64,000 nt of DNA, taken from contig NC_023749.2 of the NCBI RefSeq assembly GCF_000499845.2, positions 31,575,699 through 31,639,698 on the forward strand, in the 5' to 3' direction. Positions 43,708 through 54,361 of the stretch are shown here, piece after piece. The notes under the pieces were generated by a model. That model was not told the DNA's origin and did no database searches. It saw nothing but the letters and a program-made list of their open reading frames with translations. Each line of letters opens with the position of its first letter. The stretch's first letter is position 1. Position numbers and translations under genes: made by a program. This DNA is from Phaseolus vulgaris (taxonomy: Eukaryota > Streptophyta > Magnoliopsida > Fabales > Fabaceae).

Positions 43708-45985
43708 TCACCTTGGCGATCTGGTCCTGGAGATCGACCTCCAAAGATCTTCCGAGCTTGAAGATTTTCCCTCCGATCTCCTTCTCGAGCCACTGCTCGA
43801 CAGGTTTGGGCCTGGATTCTCTGGCGATCACCGCCCTGGCGATTCCCTGCTCCCTTGCTTCCTCGGGGCGATTCCGCGCCTCTTCCTCCTCCAGGCCAGC
43901 ATTCCTCTCCCGCAGCTCAGCATCCACCATTTCCACGTCTCTTCCGGCGGCCTCCTCTGTTACCGGCGGTCTGGGCTTCACACCGGGAGGCGGGGTGGTT
44001 GTTACATAACTCACTGATCTTTTGTTTTTCAGGCTATTCTCATAGCACCTTTTCGCCTCTTTCTGATCAGACTTGATCGTGATCACCACCCCTTCCATGG
44101 ACGGCAACTTCACCTTCATGTGCCGAGTCGACGGAATGACGCCTATCCTGTTAAGAGTGGGCCTTCCCAACAGGATGTTATATGCTGAAGGGGCGTTTAC
44201 GATGAGGTACTTGATTTTCTCCGTCCTCGACCCAGCCTCATCTGTAAACGTGGTTCTCAGCTCAATGTACCCCCTAACCTCCACCTGGTCACCAGCGAAC
44301 CCATATAAGCACCCTCCATAGGGCCTTAGCTGATCAAGGGGCAATTCCAGCTGCGTGAAAGTCGGCCAGAACATCACGTCTGCCGAGCTTCCTTGGTCCA
44401 CCAGAACTCTATGGACCTTCCTCCCTGCTGTAACCAACGAAATAACTATGGGATCGTTGTCATGAGGCACAACGTCCCGAAGATCCTGCTTTGTGAACGT
44501 AATGTCCACTTCCGGCGAGTGATCTTCAAACATGTCCACTGCCATCACCGATCGCGCATACTTTTTCCTCTGCGATGCGGTGCATCCACCACCTGAGAAA
44601 CCCCCTGCAATGGTGTGGATCTCCCCATGGATAGGCATCTCGTGTTGCTGGGCTTCCCCACCTGCTGGCTGGGAACTCGATGCTCCCCCCGTCCTTCTAT
44701 CCAGCAGATAGTCATTTAGGAACCCGCTCTTAACCAGATCGTCGAGCTGGTATCCTAAAGACAGACACGAGTCCAGGTTGTGGCCAAAACACTGGTGGAA
44801 CTCGCACCAGGCGTCCGGCTTTGACCCCAGCACCTTGTCGCCCACCTTCTCAGGCGCCTTCAACCTAGCAGATATGTTGGGGATAGCAATTAGGTCCGCT
44901 AGTCCCATGACAAGTTTGTGCTTAGGCGGGCGATTGTACTCCCGGCGTGCTGGTTGTTGGCGCGCTGGTTGTTGGCGCGCTTGGCTTCTTCCCTTGTTTC
45001 TCCTGTCGTAAGGATAGCGAGTCCTTTGATCTTTTCTGGCCGCCGCCGCCGTTTGCAGCACCCTCTGCGGCTGGATCCTGGTCTGGGCGCGTGGCCTGGC
45101 GGGAGCCACGCTGCCTCTCTTCTCGGCGACTTCACTCTCGTCGGCGATGTGGGCCACCGCAAGTCGCCTGACTTCAGCAAACGTCGCTGGATGAGCCCTG
45201 ATCAAGGCCTCGCAGAATGACCCTGGCTGCACGCCCTTCTTGAAGGCATAGACCAGCATTTCTTCATCCTTGGCTGGCGATCTGACCATCTGCGCTCCGA
45301 AGCGATTGAGGTAGTCTCTGAGGGACTCCCCATGGCACTGCCTTATATCAAACAGATCATAGGACACCCTGGGCGGTGCCTTATTCACAATGTACTGCTC
45401 GACAAAGATTTTCGAGAACTGTTGAAAATTGGTTATGTGGCCGTTAGGCAGGCTCACAAACCACTCCATCGCCGTTCCCTGGAGCGTGCTCACGAACATC
45501 TTGCAGTAGATGGCGTCTGACCCTCCCGACAGCATCATCTGCGTGTGGAACGTGGTCAGATGAGCCTCTGGATCCTCCACGCCGGTAAAAACAGCCTTAA
45601 CAGGAACCACGCTCGTGGGAATAGGAGTGTGGGTAATCGCCTGAACAAAAGGCATTGGGAAAACACGAGGTGGCGTCGACGGTGCCACCTCTTCAGCGGA
45701 AGAACGTCCCTGCTGCTCCTGAAGAGCTCGACGCAGCTCCTCAGTTACCTTGCTGAGCTCCTCGTTCCTGGCGCGAGAGGCGACCAGGTCCTCATGTATC
45801 CTTGCTTGCTCTACGCGCGAGGCTTCCACGGTTGCCTGCAACGAGCGCATCATTTCTGCCATCTGCGCTATGGTCATGGCGGCGTCGCCTTCAGCAGCGA
45901 CAGGCGCCATGGGACTGGAACGATTGCTTCTCATTTTTCTCATTAACTTCAGCGAACCACAGGAATACAGCAAACAACACTTCAA
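43685..45985 (-). pseudogene. Element E gag-protease
   Basis: A 766-residue frame. MRSNRSSPMAPV at 45934 is the likely start, in line with MRRTRQTSP of F. An N-terminal coiled coil is followed by the gag domain (DPEAHLTTFHTQMMLSGGSD), a long basic region (RQQPARQQPARREY, near 44940), the variant zinc knuckle CEFHQCFGHNLDSC (near 44790) and protease (DQGSSADVMFW, NAPSAYNILLGRPTLNR). Gag and protease run in one frame here, without the TAG seen in B. It ends VIERHARD because of the 32-base deletion before RT. Confidence 0.9.
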
Positions 45986-46282
45986 CCACGATCGAACCAG
46001 CGATCAATCGGAGAAAACTCAAGAAACTGCGCAAGAACTCAAGAACACCGCAAACCTTCGCAGAAAACCACAAAAGAACTCGAACTTCCACCAAACAGAT
46101 TGCGCGCAAGCAACAAAAGACCTCACTCCACCGATTGAAAGCCAAACAAACGGTACAAAACGCAAACTCACCGAACGAAACTCAAAGAAACTGCGAACGA
46201 CGGTTGCACCAGCACACAACCGCGCAGAAAACCTCGAAAACTTCCACGAACTCACGCTGTGGATGGGAGCAAGTTTTACACG

Positions 46283-46300
46283 GCCCCACGGTGGGCGCCT
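46283..46300 (-). promoter_or_regulatory. Primer-binding site, element E
   Basis: Reverse strand AGGCGCCCACCGTGGGGC, two bases after the LTR. Same as B except the first base (A for T). About 350 bases of leader lead to gag. Confidence 0.75.
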
Positions 46301-46302
46301 GA

Positions 46303-47095
46303 TGATCCTGCCTGTTGACCGGAGCGCTGGAGAATGCCTCGTTAAAGGATCGACGTGCGCACCGCTTCTTACCACCGTTCCTCTTCGGGATCTATCTCAA
46401 GAACCTGCAAAGAAACGATACGGCGCCGCTGCGGCCGATCGCACTCCGACGCTCAAGTCAGTGACGGTATCACCAAATACTAAGAACGAGAACCGTGCAA
46501 ATCCTCTCTCACAATCAGCTCTGTCACTCGCAAGCGTAAAGTGTATGAACTGAACGTGCGTACCTCAGAAAGTCTGTTAAGAACTCTTATATACCTGGTG
46601 GTTTTCTCTCTCCTGGCAGTTACAGACTTGGACACGTGGCTTGCATCCGACTGTACACGTGCTATCATCTGGAGGCTCCCTGACTTGGCGCCGCTTCTGC
46701 TCTCATTTTGGCTAAGTTACTTATGCATGGTACTGCCCAATGCATAGCTAACTTAGGAGTGCGATCTCTACTGGAACTGGCGAGTTAGGGCCTTCATACA
46801 CCTTCCCTGTGGTCTCACCGGCCGCCTTCATAATCTGCTTCTCCCTCATCTTCGGCGATGTGCTTGTTCTGGCGATCTCCGACTGCTTGGTCGCCTGGGT
46901 CTATATCTGGCGACTCCATCTTCAACCTGACGATCGCCTATTCTGGTAAGCTGGAAATCGGAACACGCCAACTTAACAATCAACGACTACACGTGCCTCC
47001 CGACTTCCTTCCTAACTGCCAACCTGGCGCCTTGTCAACACGCCTACACTGTAGCAGGGTGCCACGTCATCATACCCGACCACCAAGGCGGTACA
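46303..47095 (-). repeat. Element E 5' LTR
   Basis: Reverse strand starts TGTACCGCC (47095), ends AGGATCA (46303), 793 bases. TATATAAG at 46586-46593. G-boxes CACGTG upstream of it and the TGACTTGAGCGTCGGAG block downstream, as in A. Confidence 0.95.
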
Positions 47096-48281
47096 ACGGC
47101 GATGGGTAGAGGAGAGCTGGGAGTCTGAAGTGCTGCGAGGATGTGTGGAGATGAAGGAGGTGAACTAAGGGGAGCTTCGGCGGTGATCGGAGGAGGCGGT
47201 GACAGAATTGGTGGGGGAACCGGATCAGCAACAGGGGTGGAGGAGGCGCCCGCGAGCCTCCTTCATTGCTTTCGCCAACATCATTCTCTTGGAAGCGCCC
47301 ATCACCGATCCTACATCAAGACAAACCAAACAGCAAAAATTAGGACCAAAGCAGCTATGCGAAACTACAACACACATGGAGGCGTGAAATGCAAGTAACA
47401 TGGCACAATATAAAACGAGCATAATAGTCTGGGGGAACAAACGTCCGATAGCAGGCTGTTCATAACAAGAAGGATGAGGGGAGAGTCCCCTTACCAAAGT
47501 AGGTGGTCAGGGCATGAGCATTGTACTCGCTAGCAACAAGCTTCAAGGTATCGAAAACGATCCCCAACCCGGCCAAGGCTTTGCTTACCTCCCTGTTGGC
47601 GGGAGATAGCTCTTCCAGGGTTTTGGCCCTGAGCAGTTTAGGGCGCTCCGTCCAGTAAAGGGGGAAGCCATCCAAAGCTGTGGGATCGTGCTTGGCGCTG
47701 CACACCCTGAAGAACTTCCCTTTCCAGTTCTTGTAAGAATTTTGGAAGAGGGAGAGGAGGATCCTGCCTGCGATCCCGGAAAAGCTTACCCAGAAGCTCT
47801 TCCCCTGCTTCTTCACCTCAAAGAAATGCAGGAAGACATCTACAGAAGGGGGGATACCCAGGTGTCCACAAAGAATTTGAAAACCCCTCACGAATGCCCA
47901 ACTGTTGGGATGGAGCTGGGCGGGGGCAGTATTGATTTTAGTGAGGAGTTCCCGTTCAAAGGGGGTGAACGGGAGACGTACTCCTACGCGTTTGAACACG
48001 GTCTGGTACATGAAGAAGAAGGGTTTCCCCTTTCTAGGTCTGTCGTCCAAACAAACAGGTTCTCCAGGCCTGCCGGGATGGACGGATATGTGGGCGTCGT
48101 GTGTGCGGCAGAAGGCGTTAAAGTTGTACAAATGGGGATCCCCACGATGAACTTCCAGATCCTGGAAGGAAGTCAGGCTGGTGCATTCACTCAAGAGTTC
48201 GTCGGGGGCCCATGGGTAGAAGGCTTTGTAGTTGGACAGGGTCGTGGGGGAGGAATCAGGCTCCGCGTTCGCGCGCGTCAT
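47096..48281 (-). pseudogene. Element B antisense gene 1, 5' part (PF04195-like exon 1 and start of exon 2)
   Basis: Exon 1 48281-47495 starts MTRANAEPDSSPTTLSNYKAFYPW. Its domain has RLPFTPFERELLTKIN and PNSWAFVRGFQILCG. Exon 2 starts at 47310 with ASKRMMLAKAMKEA. A one-base frame change near 47250 then separates this from a clear proline-rich frame (STPVADPVPPPILSPPPP), which runs into the insertion site of E and resumes at 34836. Without E and the frame change it would be one gene with domain, proline-rich part and coiled coil, like that of A and E. The E insertion and the stops make it dead. Confidence 0.7.
47311..47494 (-). other. Phase-1 intron of element B antisense gene 1
   Basis: Donor ACTTTG/GTAAGG, acceptor TTGATGTAG/GATCGG on the - strand, 184 bases, after the same codon position as in A, E and gene 2. 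The intron sequence itself does not align with that of A/E, so the position is conserved while sequence has diverged. Confidence 0.65.
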
Positions 48282-48296
48282 GGTGTAAATAAATAG

Positions 48297-48507
48297 CTGG
48301 AGAAAGAAGAGAGGAAAAAGGGTTTAGCAAGTGTAGCCATGGTAGGAAGGGGAGAGAGCCCCAGGAAACATCACCCACGCGAAAAAACCCAGAGGAGGAA
48401 GAAGAAGTGGAGAAACGCAGTAATGCATGAATAACAACAGTCCCAGGCAGTTCAATAAATCATATAATGCGACGAAAGGGAAGAGTTGTGAGTACTCGAA
48501 ATCGTAC
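48297..48507 (-). other. 5'-UTR intron of element B antisense gene 1
   Basis: Donor CAAAG/GTACGATTTC and acceptor CTTTCTCCAG/CTATTTA on the - strand, 211 bases, just upstream of the ATG. A and E have an intron in the same place. The rest of 48508-48993 holds the putative first exon and promoter region and no other gene. Confidence 0.55.
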
Positions 48508-48993
48508 CTTTGCTATTGGAGTGGAGGCAGTAGAAGGGCACAGGAAGGAGAGAATCGCAATTGCAGAGAAAGAGGGTTGAAGGCGATGAACAGTGAGGAG
48601 ATGCAGAGAGAATGAATGTAACAGTAGGGTGAGCGCGGGGTTTGGAGTAACTTAAACGTTACATTCCGCAACTCAAGAGGCGCTAACTAAGGGCCGTGAG
48701 ATCGTGCCACGTGTCAAAGGATCAATTGCCCAAGGGAAACGCAAGGGTCTCTGGAGGCTGGCCGCACGATGGGCCACGTGGCGCGCGATCAAAGGTAGCC
48801 CCAAAAGGTGTTATTATCATCATTTCAGAGGAGGTCCAATCAGTCAGTAAGAGCGCTCCTAGGGTTCAGAGAGCGTCACGTCAACAATTCGACAAATGGT
48901 GAGTCAGCGGGGAATGACACGTCATCAGGATGGCACGTGGACGGCGTGGGCGAGGCTTTAGTCTTCGCGCTGAAGACAAGTCTTTGGCTTAAG

Positions 48994-49006
48994 ACTGGGG
49001 GGCTTG
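48994..49006 (+). promoter_or_regulatory. Polypurine tract, element B
   Basis: ACTGGGGGGCTTG, directly before the 3' LTR start TGTACCG. Same as in A, C and E. Confidence 0.8.
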
Positions 49007-50230
49007 TGTACCGTCCCGTATCCTGGCGTTGACTAAGTCAAGGTCAAAGTCAACGACTGGAGAGTCAGAGTCAACGCAAGGCGTCGCCTAGGTGGAGAGA
49101 CGCCAAGTGCCAGCATCGCCAAGAGGAAGCGTCGCCGGGACAAGGCGTCGCCTAGGTGATGGCGTCGCCCAAACAGGGCGTCGCCAGATCAAACAGTACT
49201 AAAGCAAGGCAATCACGGTGTGGTTCCCCGATACCCATGGGTAGGAAAGACCATGGAGGGAGCAACGCCGTGGGGAGGCCTCAGGTCCCGATAACCCGAG
49301 GCAGTGATAAAGAGAAGGAAAAGGTGGCTTCAAAGCCATAGTGATAGTACCAGTGTAGGGCAGCCTGACTCGTGAAGTACCCCTGCCGCCCCAGAGACGC
49401 CTGTGGGGCAGATACGACTCAAGAGGGAGGTCACGCCCAGGGTAGCCGGGTGCAGGGTACAAGAGGAAGGCAGATACGCTCTCAAAGTAAGTGACTAGAT
49501 AATTGGGGGCATGAGTTGGCACCCAAAAAGTCACCCCTAGCGCAGTAGCACTCCCAAGCAGGAGGACTCACACGTGGAAACGTCCCCAGATGGGCAGAAA
49601 CGCCCCCAGATGGGGTCATGGCGTCGTGAGGACCTCCACGAGTACGACAGCCATGCCAGAATAGAAACACCCTTTAGTCAGGTGCCAGGTAATTAAAGTC
49701 ATTCAATACAGTTTCCCTTTCGAGCATTCAGGTGTTATAATGGCTCCCAAGCGTTTCAATGTCTTAAATGCGCTATGTTTTCTAATTAAATACGCTGATT
49801 GAGTGCGTTACATTTGTAATTAAAGGCGCTTTAAGGCGCTTTAAATGCTTGGGTAGTTTAAATAGCGCGGAGAATGTTGGAAAGAGGGTTGGAACTTTCT
49901 GCAAATTTACCAGAACTCTCTAGTTGCTTGCTCGTGCTTCAAGGTTACGAACAGGGAACTGGGGAATATTTTTGCCTGAGAGAGAGAACACAGACACACA
50001 ATACACAGTTATTTCTTACCACCTTCAGAGTGCCACACGCGGTGCTCAGAGACGGAGGTGAACAGTTTTGGTGTTTCTTGCTGGCTGACTTGAGCGTCGG
50101 AGTGCAAACGGCCGCTAGGGCGCCTCTTTGTCCTCTTTTTTGCAGGTATCCACAGGCAATCAGTGGGAAGGAGTCCCTAGCTGACGGTTGAGGTCGCGCA
50201 CGAAGACGTCCCGGTCAACCGGACGGAACA
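49007..50230 (+). repeat. Element B 3' LTR
   Basis: 1224 bases, matching 25901-27114 with about nine substitutions and a 10-base tandem duplication (GGCGCTTTAA, near 49825). The end reads CGGTCAACCGGACGGAACA, where the 5' copy has CGGTGAACGGGACGGAACA. Both changes fall in the terminal inverted repeat. Confidence 0.95.
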
Positions 50231-51363
50231 CCCTTATTGACGGCGAGCTGTACAGGTTTGGATTCACACACCCTCTTCTTGTATGTATACACGGAGAGAA
50301 GTGCACGAGGATTATGGCTGAGCTCCATGAGGGAATTTGCGGGAGCCACATTGGAGGTCGATCGCTGGCGACAAGGACTATCCGTGCAGGCTATTACTGG
50401 TCCACGATGAGAGAAGATTGCAAGAGATACGCCCAGCGTTGCAAGCAATGCCAGCAGCACGCCGATTGGCACAAGGCACCCCCAGAAGAGCTGAAGTCGA
50501 TTTACAGCCCCTGGCTGTTTCATACTTGGGGAATTGACATTCTGGGACCCTTCCCATTGGCGATCAGGCAGATGAAGTACTTGGTAGTGGCGATTGAATA
50601 CTTCACCAAGTGGATCGAAGCGGAGCCAGTGGCCCAGATCACCGCACACAAGATCGAGAGCTTTGTATGGAAGAACATAGTGTGCCGGTTTGGTGTGCCT
50701 AAACGCCTGGTGTCAGACAATGGGACTCAGTTTGCAAGTCACCTCTTGAAAAAGTTGTGCGAAGAGGTGGGGACACAACAGGTGTTTGCATCTGTCGAGC
50801 ACCCACAGACGAATGGCCAAGTGGAGTCTGCCAATCGGGTGTTGCTGAGAGGTTTAAAGAGAAGATTAGAGAAAGCTAAGGGATCGTGGGCTGAAGAGGT
50901 ACCCCGCATAGTTTGGGCATAGCATACCACTGAGCAGTCAGGAACCCACGAGACCCCCTTTAGTTTGGTTTATGGATGTGATGCGATGATTCCAGTCGAA
51001 ATCCAGGAAAGCTCGCCGAGATTCCATAACTTTGTGGCGGAAGACTCGAACGAAGAAAGAAGAATGAATCTGGATTTGCTGGATGAGGTCAGGGAGGAGG
51101 CGAGACTGAAGGCCGAAGCAGTAAAGAGAAGAGTTGAGCGAAGGTACAAATCTAAGGTAATGTCAAGGCAGTTTAGAAGTGGCGATCTGGTGATGAGGAA
51201 GGCCCATCAGTATGAGATGCAGAACAAGTTATCGCTTAAGTGGACGGGACCGTTCAGAATAACCGAGGTGCTCGGGAATGGCGCCTACCGCTTGGAGACG
51301 TTAGAAGGAGGGGCGATTCCTCGCATTTGGAATGCCACACATCTCAAGTTGTATTACAATTAA
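50231..51363 (+). pseudogene. Element C integrase
   Basis: Continues the pol frame of 25900 (SSSKFTL) with IDGELYRFGFTHPLL right after one CCCTT copy. Zinc finger HEGICGSHIGG...CKQC, GIDILGPFP, SDNGTQF and HPQTNGQVES are kept. TAG at 50920-50922 replaces the tyrosine in WAYHTT. The frame resumes and ends LKLYYN at 51363. Apart from this stop it is well preserved. Confidence 0.92.
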
Positions 51364-51414
51364 AGCCTTGTAAGTAAAGACGAATATGAAGAGATTTGAA
51401 TAGTTTCTGTTAAA

Positions 51415-51475
51415 ACAATTTCAAAGGGCACTCTTTTTTTCCCTAAGGAGGGTTTTTAATGAGGCCACCCAATAA
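51415..51475 (+). terminator. Conserved post-pol block, element C
   Basis: AAAGGGCACTCTTTTTTTCCC, TAAGGAGGG, five Ts, AATGAGGCCACCCAATAAA, about 55 bases after the integrase stop. Confidence 0.5.
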
Positions 51476-51602
51476 AGAAGAGTTTTTCAAAGTTTAAAGC
51501 TTCTAAGTTTGCATGCTTATGGCTTTGAGATTTTAGAAAAAAGGCCTTAATACCCGTATGTGATCTAGGGCAACAGTAAAGTCATATTGCATGCTTCAAT
51601 AG

Positions 51603-52110
51603 TTAAAGTTTTAAAGTCCCCATCGTTTTTCGGCGATCGGTGGCAATAGTAAAAGTTTTAAAGTCCCCATCGTTTTTCGGCAATCGGTGGCAATAGTTAA
51701 AGTTTTAAAGTCCCCATCGTTTTTCGGCGATCGGTGGCAATAGTTAAAGTTTTAAAGTCCCTGTCGTTTTACGGCGATCGGTGGCAGTAATTAAAAGTTT
51801 TAGAGACCTCATCGTCTTTTGGCGATCGGAGGTACCAGTAGTGCAAAAAGCCCTCAGCGCTCTCGTGCATTTTGAGGCAAGAGAAGAAGTCCTCCTCGCC
51901 CTTGAGCAAGTGCAGGCGAGAAAGAGAAGAAGTCCTCCTCGCCCTTGAGCGAGTGCAGGCGAGAAAGAGAAGAAGTCCTCCTCGCCTTTGAGCGAGAAAA
52001 GGCAAGATTAGAAGTCCTCAGTGCATCCAGGGGGGAGGAGATGTACACCCCGGGCAAGTTGAGGCACCAGAGAAAGTCCTTCTCACCTCCGAGTGAGTTC
52101 AGGCAAGATG
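51603..52110 (+). repeat. Minisatellite of short inverted-repeat units (element C)
   Basis: Four units of about 50 bases with CCCCATCGTTTTTCGGCGATCGGTGG-like cores (one written in parts: CCCCATCG, T-run, CGGCGATCGG), one variant with CCTCATCG, then three CCTCGCC(C/T)TTGAGCGAG units and the GGGGGGAGGAGATGTACACC piece. Same architecture as A and E but separately amplified. Confidence 0.8.
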
Positions 52111-52992
52111 AAACTGAAAAGTCAGGGATGTTCGTGACCTTAAACGGCGGGAAGGGAAGGTCGATGGAAAACGCCTTTTCCCCCTTTAAGAGAAACATCA
52201 ATATTGACCCAGTAAACCCAGTAAAGGTCAGATAAAGCTTCCACGCTTGCGGGCGGTGTGAAGATAGATAAAATCCTTCTCATCTTGAACGAGTTCAGGT
52301 ACGGCGTGAAGGGTGGAAAAAGATAAAGGACAACTGAGGTAGGTTCGAAGAGAACACCTCACTACCCAGATCATTGTTCTCAAACTCAGGGAGGTAGATA
52401 AGGATCCGAAAGGCGCCTCTACCCCCAGATGAGGGAACAATGATCAAGTTATGCAAAGAAGAAAGATAACATCGCCAGAACCCTATGGCGTGAAGGTTGA
52501 GACAGTGAAGGGGTTGTGCGGCGAGTGCCAGATCAGAAGAGTTCCGGGCGATGACAGAAGTAGGGGGCACTTCACTTGGCAGATCAGGTAAACTGTATTT
52601 TAATACTAGTTTGAGTCAAAACCTGCTGCCTAGTAAGTGATTTTATGTTAAGGTTTGTTGCCTTAAGTTCACAAGTTTTATTGAATGTCATCGCCGAAGA
52701 GTTTATAGTTGCTCAAATTTACTCTGAGTTAACAGTTTGCCAAGATTGTTATAAGGTTAACAATTTGCTCGAGTTAAAAGCGGTACGTGGAGGGTTAAGC
52801 TCAAGTATTGCTGAGTTCACACAGTTGAGCAAGTTTCGCCAGTTATGTTAGTTAAACCAGTTGATTGCACAACAGATAAGTTAGAAGATTATATATATAT
52901 ATATATGTATATATGCATATATGTGCACATGAGCATCGAACAGTTCGAACAAAGTGAAAATTATTACAGAACAAGGTAAAGCATAAGAGTTT
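52111..52992. other. Spacer of element C with AT dinucleotide repeat
   Basis: No gene seen. 52890-52924 is a (TA)n-type microsatellite. The stretch is expected to contain the antisense gene 3' UTR. Short frames on either strand are chance. Confidence 0.5.
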
Positions 52993-53172
52993 TCAAGGAG
53001 ATAAGTCAATCGGGGGCATGATCTTGCCTTCCACCACCTCGTTGTACACTGAGAACTCAGAAAGATCGAGGTCAGGATATTTGCAAGCAAACTGCTCGAA
53101 AGCAACGCGCCAAGCCACGTAAGCCGCCGGATTTTGAACCTCTTTAGTCTCCTTGCTGAACAAGTCGCAGCT
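52993..53172 (-). pseudogene. Element C antisense gene, C-terminal stub
   Basis: The reverse strand reads about 55 residues in frame: FEQFACKYPDLDLSEFS and YNEVVEGKIMPPID, then LSP and a stop. It matches the end of the A protein (FACLFPDLDLSMVSLNNEVV). Directly upstream is the polypurine tract, so the domain, introns and coiled coil have been deleted. It shows that C once carried the same antisense gene. Confidence 0.75.
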
Positions 53173-53176
53173 CGAG

Positions 53177-53189
53177 ACTGGGGGGCTTG
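53177..53189 (+). promoter_or_regulatory. Polypurine tract, element C
   Basis: GACTGGGGGGCTTG-type tract before LTR start TGTACCGACC at 53190. Confidence 0.75.
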
Positions 53190-54356
53190 TGTACCGACCA
53201 GGTCATCAGGCGTGATGACGTGTCTTGCACGTGCTCGGGTGGGGCGTGCTCAATGGAACGCGTAGGCTAGAAAAGATGAATGGTTCAGAAGTGGGCATAG
53301 TCGTCGATCGCTGAATTGGCGTTCTCCGATCTCTAGTGTGCGTAACCGACGGTCACCAGAGTTACGTCGCAGTCGCCGTATGAGAGTGCTAGGAGAACGG
53401 ATGATCAGAGATCGCCCGGGAATGCCAGGAGATCGGGTGGTTTACACGCCGCCGCAAGGAGCACATCGCCGGATCTCCCAGCAAACTTAGTTAAAACTGT
53501 TGAAGGCTCAGAAGGGTAATTTCAAGCGTGTAAGTTCAGTAAGACGATTGTGGCACCAGCATGGGGCATGAAGGTCGAGTGGGTTGGGGGATTCCCAGAG
53601 TGGACATTTGTTGGTGGGAAGGTTTCCCCAGCTAGAACATGCATGGCGTAGCAGTAAGGAGGGTGCCATTCGCGATGAGCGATATCACAGAGATGATGCA
53701 CTTTGTTGCATCCGATACTCGCCTTGTCGGGTGGTGTTTCACAGCGCATTATGTGCTAGGTTGCTCCTTGAGTTGCGGACTTAGCTGTGCGGCTGGTTAC
53801 TATATAAGAATGACATTCAAGTTGCCCCAATCCAGATGACGACACGTGTAAGGTTGGATGTCACCAGTTACTCCAACCTAGATGATGACACGTGTAGGGT
53901 TGGGAGCAATGGAGAAATGACGCTCAAGTTGCCTTAGCTCAGATGAGGACACGTGTAGGGCTGGGCGCTACCTGCTATCCCAGCCTAGATGGCGACACGT
54001 GCAAGGCTGGATGCGAGCCACGCGTCCAAAAGCATAACGGCCTGGAGAGAGAGGAAACCTAGCTATAAAGGTAACCTTAACAGAATTTGCAGAGGTACAT
54101 TTTTCATTACGGCTGATACTGCTAGGGTTGTGTGCCTACAGTACGGTCCTACAGAGCATATTCTCTCTTAGTTTTTGGGTGTTCTTGTCACTGACTTGAG
54201 CGTCGGAGCGCCACCGGCCGCAGAGGCGCCACTGTGTGTTTTTTAGGCTCTCAGAGAGGCTATCTGTGGAATGGACTTGGAGGGCACGTGGTGTCAAGCT
54301 GGTGAGGAAGATCGTGACAAGGCAACGCTCTTGCGCTAAGTCAACCGGCAGGATCA
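53190..54356 (+). repeat. Element C 3' LTR
   Basis: Starts TGTACCGACCAGGTCATC and ends GGCAGGATCA (1167 bases). Contains a TATATAAG at about 53802, the G-box array (53829-54020), a TATAAAG at 54064-54070 and the TGACTTGAGCGTCGGAG...GGCGCC block near 54192-54230. Full length compared with the truncated 5' copy. Confidence 0.93.
53829..54020 (+). repeat. Tandem G-box (CACGTG) repeat in element C LTR
   Basis: Four units with AGATG..GACACGTGTAGGGTTGG-like sequence, CACGTG at 53843, 53889, 53950 and 53996, and a degenerate fifth (CACGCG near 54019). It lies just upstream of the TATA box. CACGTG is the core of G-box/ABRE sites bound by plant bZIP and bHLH factors. A and E have two such boxes. Confidence 0.75.
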
Positions 54357-54361
54357 ATGTA

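Larger units (their letters stand above)
34837..47095 (-). mobile_element. Element E: complete-length Tat-lineage gypsy element inserted in element B
   Basis: On the - strand, 5' LTR 46303-47095, primer-binding site, gag-pro, RT, RNase H-integrase, post-pol block, repeat array, antisense gene (so on the + strand), polypurine tract and 3' LTR 34837-35611. Total 12,259 bases. Flanks are GCGGC (34832-34836) and ACGGC (47096-47100), a target duplication with one change. It interrupts exon 2 of B antisense gene 1. The two LTRs differ by about seven substitutions and one 18-base deletion by eye. Confidence 0.95.
25901..50230 (+). mobile_element. Element B: nearly complete Tat-lineage gypsy element, hosts element E
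   Basis: Bounded by two LTRs (25901-27114, 49007-50230) and perfect CCCTT target repeats (25896-25900 and 50231-50235). Internal order: primer-binding site, gag, pro-pol, post-pol block, antisense gene 2, antisense gene 1 (split by element E), polypurine tract. Without E it is about 12.1 kb. The LTRs differ by about nine substitutions and one 10-base duplication counted by eye, so the insertion is young. Confidence 0.95.
23493..54356 (+). mobile_element. Element C: Tat-lineage gypsy element with large deletions, split by element B
   Basis: Flanked by perfect ATGTA repeats (23488-23492 and 54357-54361). It keeps a truncated 5' LTR (23493-23842), part of protease to RNase H (to 25900), integrase (50231-51363), the post-pol block, a repeat array, a stub of the antisense gene, polypurine tract and a full 3' LTR. 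Without element B it spans about 6.5 kb. Gag, most of the 5' LTR, the second RNase H and most of the antisense gene are deleted. Confidence 0.92.
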
